Shown in pieces: positions 16,057 through 22,656 of a DNA stretch of 64,000 bases. This DNA is from a virus, in IMG/VR virus record IMGVR_UViG_3300042516_001671, positions 1-64,000 of that record; one strand, 5' to 3'. Every line of letters starts with the position of its first letter. Within the stretch, counting starts at the first letter, position 1. The position numbers and the translations under genes were made by a program. The notes under the pieces were generated by a model. That model saw only the letters and a list, made by a program, of their open reading frames with translations. It did not search any database and was not told the origin of the DNA.

Positions 16057-16308
16057 TTCTCAACATGACCGGGGGGTGTCTCTATATATATAGGGGGTGG
16101 GGGTCTGGAGGATGGGAATGAAAGGGGGTGGGCTGGATATTGGGGGAAATGTTTGAGTGGAATCGGGGTGAAATGTTTGAGTGGAATCTAGGGGAAATGT
16201 TTGAGTGGAATCGAGCGTAACGTGGCGGAGGGTGGTCATCGCAGCCCAGCCCCCCTCCCCCACCGGTGCCCTCCCGCTCACCCGCTCCCGTGTACACGCA
16301 CCCGCGTT
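16057..16308. other. Non-coding interval between terminase genes
   Basis: No convincing gene. It holds a G-rich plus strand with TATATATA (about 16084-16092) and the triple 24-bp repeat described separately. Short open frames crossing the repeat encode low-complexity Ser/Thr/Pro text and look accidental. Confidence 0.6.
16146..16212. repeat. Three tandem direct repeats, 24-bp period, beside terminase genes
   Basis: The core GAAATGTTTGAGTGGAATC occurs at 16146-16164, 16170-16188 and 16194-16212, identical each time, with 5-bp variable spacers. The exact 24-bp period, slightly over two helical turns, places binding sites on nearly one face. Position between small and large terminase genes suggests a pac/cos recognition or operator array. 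Seen directly; function inferred. Confidence 0.9.
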
Positions 16309-16956
16309 TCAACGCTCGTCAGTGCCGGTCTTGCCCACTAGGCGCAGGTGCTGCGCGAGGTCGCGTCGCAGTGCATCGGGCGACGCGGTCTTGTCCTGCT
16401 GTTGAGGTGCTGATGTAAACGCGCCGGAGGCCTTGCCGAGCATTTCAAGGGCTCGCAGCCGTGTCGTGTCCGATGCCCCCTTACTCAACTCCACCAGACT
16501 CTTCAGCACATACCGTCTCGCCGCCGCCTGATCCTCCACCAGCGCCTCCTGGGTCTCATCCCATGCTGCCTGGATGATTGCCCGGATCCTTGGGTTCTTG
16601 CTCAGCCTGGACGCTGCGACGCTCACTGCCTCATCTGATGCATGCGACCCATACGCTTGTCTGTACGCTGCGCGGAGGCCCATCCCCTCGATAACGCCTC
16701 TGGCGAAGGACAGTTGCTTCTGCGTCAGAGGACGCACCCTCCTGAAGTCAGGCGCTCCCCTTAGCTGCCCATCAGCCCTCTTCCCTGGTCCTGGTGATGT
16801 CCAGGCCGACTGTTCCGCTTCGCTTCCCTCCTGGCCGGGGCTTGATGCGTTTACACGCTCGAGGTCTTCCTCGGCCTGCTCCAGGGCAGCGAGTAGCTCC
16901 TCGGAGGTCGCTCGGCCCCTTCCCTCTCCCGGGCGCTGGTCTTTTCCTGGATGCAT
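16309..16956 (-). CDS. terS: Terminase small subunit, 215 aa
   Basis: The central segment LTQKQLSFARGVIEGMGLRA then AYRQAYGSHASDEAVSVAAS and RLSKNPRIRAIIQAAWDE is the small-terminase DNA-binding helix-turn-helix pattern. Residues 110-190 are helical and probably oligomerise. The N-terminal 60 residues are charged linker. I prefer ATG 16956 with AGGG seven bases upstream over the TTG at 16980. It recognises phage DNA for packaging and is the first gene of the minus-strand late operon, just downstream of the DnaA-box region. Confidence 0.85.
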   Translation of the reverse strand: MHPGKDQRPGEGRGRATSEELLAALEQAEEDLERVNASSPGQEGSEAEQSAWTSPGPGKRADGQLRGAPDFRRVRPLTQKQLSFARGVIEGMGLRAAYRQAYGSHASDEAVSVAASRLSKNPRIRAIIQAAWDETQEALVEDQAAARRYVLKSLVELSKGASDTTRLRALEMLGKASGAFTSAPQQQDKTASPDALRRDLAQHLRLVGKTGTDER

Positions 16957-16990
16957 GTACAGCCCTGATGTTCTATCCAATGGTGTTCAC

Positions 16991-17019
16991 ATTATCCACA
17001 GGTTGTTCAAACAGAGCAA
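16991..17019 (-). promoter_or_regulatory. Sigma70-like promoter for the late (terminase) operon
   Basis: On the minus strand, TTGCTC (17019-17014), 17-bp spacer, GATAAT (16996-16991). The -10 box overlaps the DnaA box at 16992-17000, so DnaA binding could block this promoter. Start of transcription would be near 16984, just before the small terminase. Prediction from consensus only. Confidence 0.5.
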
Positions 17020-17041
17020 GTTGTCCACAGGCTGTGGATAA
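16992..17041. other. DnaA-box cluster, candidate replication origin
   Basis: Two perfect DnaA boxes (TTATCCACA at 16992-17000 forward, and 17033-17041 reverse) and one near-perfect box (TTGTCCACA, 17021-17029) in 50 bp. They lie in the divergent gap between left- and right-facing operons. The motif is the established host DnaA target. No gene is seen between 16981 and 17252. Confidence 0.7.
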
Positions 17042-17162
17042 ACTCTTGACCCTTGGGTTTACTTGGTCTTCTGTCCCTGCTACTCACGCGTGCGGGCGCA
17101 CGCATTCGTTGTCCGGCTGGCCGGGCCTTGTGCTGCTAGTGCAGTCCTCGCGCAACACCCTA

Positions 17163-17191
17163 TTGCAATTACCCGTTTAACACGGTATGCT
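17163..17191 (+). promoter_or_regulatory. Sigma70-like promoter for the MoxR/VWA operon
   Basis: TTGCAA (17163-17168), 17-bp spacer, TATGCT (17186-17191), about 60 bases before the start codon at 17253. Both boxes are close to consensus with optimal spacing. It faces away from the terminase promoter in the same gap. Confidence 0.6.
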
Positions 17192-17252
17192 CGCGGTGCC
17201 CGCAAGGGCCCCCGCAGCGAAGGTCGCAGCGGCGGCAGAACAGGAGTTCGAG

Positions 17253-17825
17253 ATGTCCTATCAGACCCGCGAGGAGTGGCTCACTGCCGCCCTCGGCATC
17301 ATCCGGGACCGCGTGCCCGGCGTCGCGTCACGCGTGCGTGTCGCGTGCGGCTTCCCCTCGACCTACACCCGGTCCGGCACTCTGTCGGAGTGCTGGCCCG
17401 ACCAAGCATCCCGGGACGGCACCTGGGAAGTTCTCATCTCCCCGACCGTCGCCCTCCCCACTGAAGTGTTCGCCCTGCTCCTGGGCAGCGTGCTGCATAC
17501 CCTCCCGGGCGCTGCCTCGAAGACGTCCAACACCTACCGGGCGGCCTGCTTGGATGCTGGTCTGGCCCCCGCCGACGACGCGTGGAAGTCCCTGACCGGC
17601 ACCGAGTACTTGTGGGAGGCATGCGGGGCAGACCTTGAGGCCATCGGGCCTTACCCCCATGCCGAGATCCAGGCCGGGACCAAGAAGGTCCAGACAACCC
17701 GCATGCTCAAGCTCACCTGCCCTCAGTGCGGCTACATCGTCCGCACCAGCGCCCGCTGGCTCGCCACCGGCGTTCCGACCTGCCACGACGGCGCCCAGTT
17801 CAATGTTGAGGAGTCCGCAGAATGA
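17253..17825 (+). CDS. SprT-like protein with degenerate metallopeptidase motif, 190 aa
   Basis: The start ATG has AGGAG seven bases upstream. The overall plan matches phage SprT-like peptidases that I recall: a VGFPS-like strand (here CGFPSTYTRSG), E-C-W, an ISP strand, the helix that normally carries HExxH, then LGPYPHA (here AIGPYPHAEIQ) and a C-terminal zinc ribbon (LTCPQCGYIVRTSARW). In the helix, the expected H-E-x-x-H reads GSVLH (in LLLGSVLHTLPGA), so the first zinc His and the catalytic Glu are missing. The ribbon keeps one CxxC and only one further Cys (PTCHDG). Catalysis is therefore unlikely; a binding or adaptor role is inferred. It overlaps the AAA+ gene by 4 bases. Confidence 0.65.
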   Translation: MSYQTREEWLTAALGIIRDRVPGVASRVRVACGFPSTYTRSGTLSECWPDQASRDGTWEVLISPTVALPTEVFALLLGSVLHTLPGAASKTSNTYRAACLDAGLAPADDAWKSLTGTEYLWEACGADLEAIGPYPHAEIQAGTKKVQTTRMLKLTCPQCGYIVRTSARWLATGVPTCHDGAQFNVEESAE

Positions 17826-19339
17826 ATTCAATCCAGGCCCAGGCCGCGCTGGCCTCCATCCCCATGCCTGCTCTGCTCGCTGCCTATCGGGCCCTGACGG
17901 GCGATATGGCATCGACCGTGTCCCGGTCCAAGGTCATCCAGTCCCTGGCATCACTGGTCGGCAAGGGTCAACTGACCGTTGACGACATCCGCAACAACGG
18001 TGCCCAGGCTGGCCGCGCCACGTTGGGTCGCGCCACGCCCGCATTCACCCCCCCAGCAGCCCCCGCCCTCGATGCCCGCGTCATGCAGCATGTAGCCGAC
18101 GCGAAGGACGCAGCCGAGGCAGTCCGCCAGCAGGAGGAGGCATCCGCCCGAGCCCTGGCTGCCCGCATCGACGGGGTCGCTCGGGACATTGGATCCCTGG
18201 CCTCGACTGTGTCCGCCCGGGTGACGTCCATCGACGGCACCATCGCAGACCTGGGCACCAAGATCGGCGCCCTGGCGACCGACCTGCGCAGGGTTGCGCG
18301 GTCCGATGCTGACCAGATCCAGACCCAGGTGGCCGAGGCAGTGTCTGCCGCACTGCGTCCGATCCTGGCGGTGATCGAGGAGCGCCCCGAGCTTGTCCCC
18401 CAGGTCGCCCAGGCTGCAGCAACTCCGGTCCTGGCCGACTGCGATGAGGTCTTCGGCCTCGATGTCCGCGACCCCCGGGGCGAGCCGCTGCGGTTCTCTG
18501 TCTACGCGCACCCCGAGGCGCCCGCGATTGACGGTCACCATCTCTGGACCGAACGCATGGTGCGCTACCTCGCCCTCGCCCAGGCTACCGGGCGAAATGT
18601 CTGGCTAGGTGGTCCCGCTGGCACGGGCAAGACACAGACCGTCGCGCAGTTCGCCGCCCGCACCGGACGCATGTTCCGGCGCTTTGTCTTCGACCGGCTG
18701 GCGACCCGCGAGGACTACCTCGGCGCCATCGGCCTGCAGCAGGGCTCGACCGTGTTTCAACAGGGTCCGGTGTTGGACGTTTACACCACGCCCGGTGCGG
18801 TCTGCCTGCTCGATGAGGTCGGCATGGGCAATGCGAGCGCCCTGTCCAGCCTCAATGGCTGGCTCGAACCCGGCGCCCGCATGGCTTATGCCGACAAGGT
18901 CTGGCACCGCGCCGCAGGGTCGATGTTCTTCGCGTGCGACAACTCGCTCACCCAGGGTGACCAGTCTGGTAGGTATGCCGGGGTTGGACAGATGAACGTG
19001 GCCTTCGCTGACCGGTTCAGCTTTGTCGTGCCGATGACATACCTCGACCCCGACCAGGAGGCCGACGCTATCGCCCGGCACACTGGCTGCTCGGTCGCCC
19101 TGGCGCGGCACGTAGTCGATGCCCTGGCCGTTTGCCGCTCGAAGGTTGACAAGGGCGAGATCATCGACGCCCCGTCGATCAGACAGGCTATCGCCTTCGT
19201 CGAGGCGTGCCGGTTCCTGCCCGTCGCTGAGGCGTGGCAACTGGCGATCCTGGCCCGCCAGCCCGCCGAGTCCTCGGTCGCGCTGGCTGCGGTCTACGCA
19301 TCCACCATCAGCGAATACCTGATCATGCAGGAGGTCTGA
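17822..19339 (+). CDS. CobS/MoxR-like AAA+ ATPase, 505 aa
   Basis: Residues 1-200 are an Ala-rich helical/coiled-coil extension. The AAA+ domain has Walker A GGPAGTGKT (about 263-271), Walker B CLLDEVGMG (about 328-336) and the CobS-like stretch YAGVGQMNVAFADRFSF (about 383-399), the counterpart of the region in the aerobic cobaltochelatase subunit CobS. It is longer than CobS (about 330 aa) because of the N-terminal extension. It is followed after one base by a VWA protein, the usual partner of MoxR-type ATPases. There is no CobN-like subunit here, so cobalt insertion is unlikely. The pair more likely remodels a protein complex. Confidence 0.8.
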   Translation: MNSIQAQAALASIPMPALLAAYRALTGDMASTVSRSKVIQSLASLVGKGQLTVDDIRNNGAQAGRATLGRATPAFTPPAAPALDARVMQHVADAKDAAEAVRQQEEASARALAARIDGVARDIGSLASTVSARVTSIDGTIADLGTKIGALATDLRRVARSDADQIQTQVAEAVSAALRPILAVIEERPELVPQVAQAAATPVLADCDEVFGLDVRDPRGEPLRFSVYAHPEAPAIDGHHLWTERMVRYLALAQATGRNVWLGGPAGTGKTQTVAQFAARTGRMFRRFVFDRLATREDYLGAIGLQQGSTVFQQGPVLDVYTTPGAVCLLDEVGMGNASALSSLNGWLEPGARMAYADKVWHRAAGSMFFACDNSLTQGDQSGRYAGVGQMNVAFADRFSFVVPMTYLDPDQEADAIARHTGCSVALARHVVDALAVCRSKVDKGEIIDAPSIRQAIAFVEACRFLPVAEAWQLAILARQPAESSVALAAVYASTISEYLIMQEV

Positions 19340-19340
19340 C

Positions 19341-21089
19341 ATGTCCGCCCTCGCCACCCTCGCCCCCATCATGGCCCGCCCCTGGGTCCACGGTCACGCC
19401 TTCCGGCGTGGCATCGAGACGTTCGCTCACCACGCTTGCGCAGCCCTGGGCCTCGCCCCGGTGGAGGTCGCGTGGACCAACTACATCATGACCGCAGCTA
19501 TCAACGCGCACGGCACGATGCTCCTGCCCGACTGCGCCGACGACGAACGCAAGACGCGTGGTGACGTTGCCCGCATCGCTGGGTACGTGACGCACGAACT
19601 CCTGCACCGCAAGTACACCGACTTCACCGCCCGCGACAAGCGCCCCTATGTCGCCGCCCTGCACAACGCAATCGAGGATGCATGGATCGAGCGCCGCGCC
19701 GCCCGCGAAGGCCTGCTCGGCAATATCCGGCCCCTGCTCGGGGCCATGATCGAGGACATGGTGACCGAGTCCCTGGCCGCTAACCCCGACTGGACCGACC
19801 CAGCACAGTACCCATGGTCCCTGGCAGTCCTGGCTCGGGGCTATGGGGTGACCGTCCCGATCCCCGGCACCCTCCTGCCCGCCTTCCGGTCGGTCGCTGA
19901 CGGGGTCGATGGATGCAGCACCTCTCACGACACCCTCGCCCTGGCGCAATGGCTCTTCGACCAACTGCAGCAAGACCCGCAGGACCAGGACCAGCAGCAG
20001 GACCAGGATCAGCAGCAGGATCAGCAGCAGGACTCGCAAGGCCAGGACGGAGAGGGCCAGGACGATGCCGCCCAGGACGGGCAGCAGGATGGCCCGCAGG
20101 GCGCCCAGGACGGAGAGGGCCAGGACGGGCAGCAGGATGCCCAGGACGGAGAGGGCCAGGACGGGCAGCAGGACGGGCAGCAGCAGGGCCAGGAAGGCCA
20201 GCAGCAGGGCCAGCAGCAGGGCGATGCCCCCGCCGACGCAGGCCCCGCGCAGCGCCCCGGCCCCCATACGACGCCCCGCGAGACTGAGCCGCACCCGGGG
20301 CACGGGACCGGGCCCGCATCCGGCGGCAGCTACCAGCGCAAACCGGCGCCCCCCGGGAAGCTGGGCTCCTATGCATCAGTGTCCTGGGCCGCGAACCTCG
20401 CAGTCCCCGCCCGCCTGCGCTATGAGGTCCGCAGGCTCTTCGAGAACTCAGCCCGTGAGTGGAGAGACGGTGGCTTTAGGTCCGGCACCCTGCACCGCGC
20501 CGCCCTGCACAAGGTGCCGCTGGACCGACCCGAGGTCTTCGCCCGACGGTTCAGTGAGGAGGGGATCGATTCCGCCGTGGTGATCCTGCTCGACATCTCC
20601 GGGTCGATGAACCCCGAATTCTTCCAGCCGCCCTACATCGAGCAATCAAAGATTGCGACTGCGGTGTCCTCCTGCATCATGCTCATGGACTGCCTCGCCC
20701 AGGCGGGGGCTCAATCGATGGTCATCGCGTTCGGCATGAACACGCACGTGATCAAGGGCTGGAATCAGAACTGGCGTACCGTGGTGCCTACCCTGCAGCA
20801 GATCGGGACCGAGGGCGACACGAACGACTTCCATGCTCTGCGCCTCGCGCATGAGCATCTACTGCAGCACCCCGCACAACGTCGCGTGGTGTTCGCCCTG
20901 ACCGATGGCGAGGGAAACAAGGACGACACCCGGGCGCAGCGGGCCAGCGGGGAGGCACTGGGAATCCAGCACTGGTGCCTGGGCATCCAGCACGACGCCC
21001 GCCATACCTGGGGCCCGAACACCATCCGCGTGGACCGCGTCGCAGACCTGGGCCGGGTGGCCTTTCAACAGATCAAGCAAGCCGCTTGA
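19341..21089 (+). CDS. CobT-like VWA-domain protein, 582 aa
   Basis: The N-terminal domain (1-200) carries [12 protein letters not shown], a HExxH-like site at 85-89. A very low-complexity Gln/Asp/Gly linker (about 205-300) is followed by a C-terminal von Willebrand A domain with a complete metal-ion adhesion site: DISGSM (D418, S420, S422), the Thr region TEGDTND (about 490) and TDGEGN (521-526). This is the layout of CobT-like proteins. It should work with the ATPase encoded immediately upstream. The HELLH site contrasts with the SprT-like neighbour, which has lost its own. Substrate unknown. Confidence 0.8.
   Translation: MSALATLAPIMARPWVHGHAFRRGIETFAHHACAALGLAPVEVAWTNYIMTAAINAHGTMLLPDCADDERKTRGDVARIAGYVTHELLHRKYTDFTARDKRPYVAALHNAIEDAWIERRAAREGLLGNIRPLLGAMIEDMVTESLAANPDWTDPAQYPWSLAVLARGYGVTVPIPGTLLPAFRSVADGVDGCSTSHDTLALAQWLFDQLQQDPQDQDQQQDQDQQQDQQQDSQGQDGEGQDDAAQDGQQDGPQGAQDGEGQDGQQDAQDGEGQDGQQDGQQQGQEGQQQGQQQGDAPADAGPAQRPGPHTTPRETEPHPGHGTGPASGGSYQRKPAPPGKLGSYASVSWAANLAVPARLRYEVRRLFENSAREWRDGGFRSGTLHRAALHKVPLDRPEVFARRFSEEGIDSAVVILLDISGSMNPEFFQPPYIEQSKIATAVSSCIMLMDCLAQAGAQSMVIAFGMNTHVIKGWNQNWRTVVPTLQQIGTEGDTNDFHALRLAHEHLLQHPAQRRVVFALTDGEGNKDDTRAQRASGEALGIQHWCLGIQHDARHTWGPNTIRVDRVADLGRVAFQQIKQAA
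19960..20230 (+). repeat. Low-complexity CAG/GAC-rich repeat coding the Gln-Asp linker
   Basis: Imperfect tandem copies of units such as GACGGAGAGGGCCAGGACG alternate with CAGCAG runs and encode the Gln/Asp/Gly linker of the VWA protein. Such tracts vary in length by slippage. Confidence 0.8.
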
Positions 21090-21132
21090 AACCAGTAGCC
21101 CCCCACTGGGGGAATCAACAGGAGGTGTAAAC

Positions 21133-21426
21133 ATGTTCGCAGAACTCTTCCAGAACGAGGCCCAGGCCCGCGCCCGCCTCGACGCCTGGGCAGCAGGCAT
21201 CCGGGACGATTGGTCCGTCGGGCCCGTCGTCGAGGCCCGCAGGGGCCCGGACAGCCCCGCGCCACACTGGAGCGCCGACAGCGTGGCGCCCGTGCAGCGC
21301 CCCCAGGTGACCGGCCCGCTGCGCGTCCTGCGCCGAGAGGCCCGGGGACTGTGGGCCGGCGCCGGGGCATGGGGCACGAGCCGCGCCGCCATCGAGGTCG
21401 CCTTCCCCGTGGAGGCGCAGCAATGA
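21133..21426 (+). CDS. Small protein, 97 aa, unknown
   Basis: ATG 21133 follows AGGAGG and a TGTAAAC word. The product starts MFAELFQNEAQARARLDAWA and continues in Arg/Ala/Gly/Pro-rich sequence. No membrane or catalytic motif. It overlaps the next gene by ATGA and shares the GC-rich codon use of the MoxR/VWA operon. Not recognised. Confidence 0.65.
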   Translation: MFAELFQNEAQARARLDAWAAGIRDDWSVGPVVEARRGPDSPAPHWSADSVAPVQRPQVTGPLRVLRREARGLWAGAGAWGTSRAAIEVAFPVEAQQ

Positions 21427-21746
21427 TTGACTCAATCATCAGAGCCCTGGACGCTGGCAGGGACTGCGCGATAGCCGCAGGAGAGGCGGACTATCAATCC
21501 GCCCAGCAACTCGAACGCCAGGGTATGCAGGGATCAGCCGCCCGGGCGCACGACAGCTACAAGCGGCGCATGGCCGCGCTGCACGTAATCGAAGCGGCAC
21601 GGGCGCGGGCGCGACTGCTCCCGGAACTAGTGGAAGCCCTTCGCTGGGCACTGTCCCAGGTGGAGGATGACATGGACCCGGACCACCGGGCCGCGCTCAC
21701 CGCCGCCCGCAAGGTGCTGGCCCTGGCCGAGGAGGGGCAGCCGTGA
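21423..21746 (+). CDS. Small helical protein, 107 aa, unknown
   Basis: Nearly all alpha-helical and Ala/Arg-rich (DAGRDCAIAAGEADYQSAQQ, then LPELVEALRWALSQVEDDMD). Coupled to both neighbours by ATGA/GTGA overlaps. No known domain is recognised. It may be a small regulator or scaffold, but nothing in the sequence decides this. Confidence 0.65.
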   Translation: MIDSIIRALDAGRDCAIAAGEADYQSAQQLERQGMQGSAARAHDSYKRRMAALHVIEAARARARLLPELVEALRWALSQVEDDMDPDHRAALTAARKVLALAEEGQP

Positions 21747-21934
21747 GCAAATACGACGAAGAGGAGTCCCCCCTCGACGGACGCACGTTTACATGTAAAC
21801 GATGCGGGGAGCAATGCCAAGCCCGCTTTGTCGACAACGGAATCGGGCCCTACGAATACTGGGGCGCCGCCGGGCGCCATTCTCAGATCGACATCGAATC
21901 TATCTGCTGCGGCAGTTCCGTGGAGGAACAATGA
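21743..21934 (+). CDS. Small cysteine-rich protein, 63 aa
   Basis: GTG start overlapping the upstream TGA. Contains FTCKRCGEQC near residue 20 and ICCGSS near the end, so a small zinc-binding fold is possible. The codons for TFTCK contain a perfect 14-bp palindrome (GTTTACATGTAAAC, 21787-21800). Next gene starts by ATGA-type overlap. Function unknown. Confidence 0.6.
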   Translation: MSKYDEEESPLDGRTFTCKRCGEQCQARFVDNGIGPYEYWGAAGRHSQIDIESICCGSSVEEQ

Positions 21935-22302
21935 ACACTCACAAACTCGCTATCGGAATCATCCGAGAGGTTTCCCTCGGGAAACGGGAAGCATGGGACG
22001 TTCTTTGCCTTGTGGCAGAGCATGAGCCCGATGCACTGTGCCGGTCGCTGGGGATCTCCATCCCTTCGGGGTTTGCTCGGGCAGGAGCCACGGCCCCGGG
22101 GTGGGTCGAGGAGGCTCGACAGTTTTTGGCGGCAGGCAATATGGTCGCGGCTATCAAGCATGTCCGCACCCACCGTGGTTTTGGCTTGAAGGGAGCCAAG
22201 GACGTTGTCGATTACTCCAAGCAATTCACCAACGACGAGCAGTGCCGCGAGGCTTTGGCGACATGGGTTCCCCCTCCGGCTAACTCATCAATTCCGTTCT
22301 GA
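21931..22302 (+). CDS. Protein with ribosomal L7/L12 C-terminal-like domain, 123 aa
   Basis: Residues 70-95 (MVAAIKHVRTHRGFGLKGAK then DVVD) match the L7/L12 C-terminal signature I-K-x-V-R-x3-G-x-G-L-K-x-AK-D-x-V, the surface that binds translation factors. The first 65 residues are helical and unlike the L7/L12 dimerisation domain. The ribosomal protein itself has about 120 residues. It could capture elongation factors or sit on ribosomes; phages with bL12 homologues are established knowledge. The exact role here is inferred. Confidence 0.6.
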   Translation: MNTHKLAIGIIREVSLGKREAWDVLCLVAEHEPDALCRSLGISIPSGFARAGATAPGWVEEARQFLAAGNMVAAIKHVRTHRGFGLKGAKDVVDYSKQFTNDEQCREALATWVPPPANSSIPF

Positions 22303-22304
22303 AC

Positions 22305-22370
22305 ATGGAAAGATATATTCTTCCCGTTTACATCTTGATCATCCTCCTTCTGCTGACGGGGGTTATATGA
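22305..22370 (+). CDS. Possible 21-aa transmembrane microprotein
   Basis: ATG GAA AGA opens a 21-codon frame whose product is one hydrophobic helix (PVYILIILLLLTGVI). Its TGA overlaps the ATG of the next gene (ATGA), the coupling style of this operon. There is no clear Shine-Dalgarno, so it is uncertain. Confidence 0.35.
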   Translation: MERYILPVYILIILLLLTGVI

Positions 22371-22603
22371 TCAAGACCATCACCCACCATGCCCCACAGT
22401 TCCTCAAAGATACATGGAGGCAACATGAGGTTTCTCTGGTTCTGGTGCCGACGATTGACCATGTGCTGGCCGGCGAACTGTTCATTCAGTGGCAGGGCAA
22501 GGCATACGGTCTGTATAGACTGACCCAAGACCGGGCGCCTCGGTTCATCGGTCTTTACAGGGACATCATGGGCGCCCTGTTCAAAGCAGAGCAGCTGGAC
22601 TGA
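22367..22603 (+). CDS. Small protein, 78 aa, unknown
   Basis: Begins MIKTITHHAPQFLKDTWRQH, continues with alternating hydrophobic strands (VSLVLVPTIDHVLAGELFI) and an aromatic region (AYGLYRLTQDRAPRF). The last gene of the plus-strand operon before the convergent terminator. Its codon use resembles the replication genes more than the GC-rich MoxR block. Not recognised. Confidence 0.6.
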   Translation: MIKTITHHAPQFLKDTWRQHEVSLVLVPTIDHVLAGELFIQWQGKAYGLYRLTQDRAPRFIGLYRDIMGALFKAEQLD

Positions 22604-22623
22604 AATCGACCATTTCAATCCGA

Positions 22624-22655
22624 CAAAAAACGGGGCCTCGGCCCCGTTGTCTTTT
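22624..22655. terminator. Bidirectional terminator between convergent operons
   Basis: ACGGGGC-CTCG-GCCCCGT (22630-22647) has TTTTTT on the minus-strand side and TGTCTTTT on the plus-strand side. It separates the plus-strand operon ending at 22603 from the minus-strand primase gene ending at 22657. Confidence 0.85.
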
Positions 22656-22656
22656 G

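Noticed and set aside
16146-16212. 24-bp repeats as a CRISPR array
   Set aside because: Spacers are only 5 bp and there are no cas genes.
16980-16980. TTG at 16980 as start of the small terminase
   Set aside because: ATG 16956 has a better-spaced ribosome-binding site, and 16980 lies almost on the predicted transcription start.
19323-20303. Open frame on the minus strand opposite the VWA gene
   Set aside because: Leu/Ala/Gly low-complexity produced by the Gln-Asp repeat DNA; no start signal.
17822-21089. Cobalamin biosynthesis genes cobS/cobT
   Set aside because: No CobN or other cobalamin genes; similarity is to the ATPase/VWA architecture, so a metabolic role is not supported.
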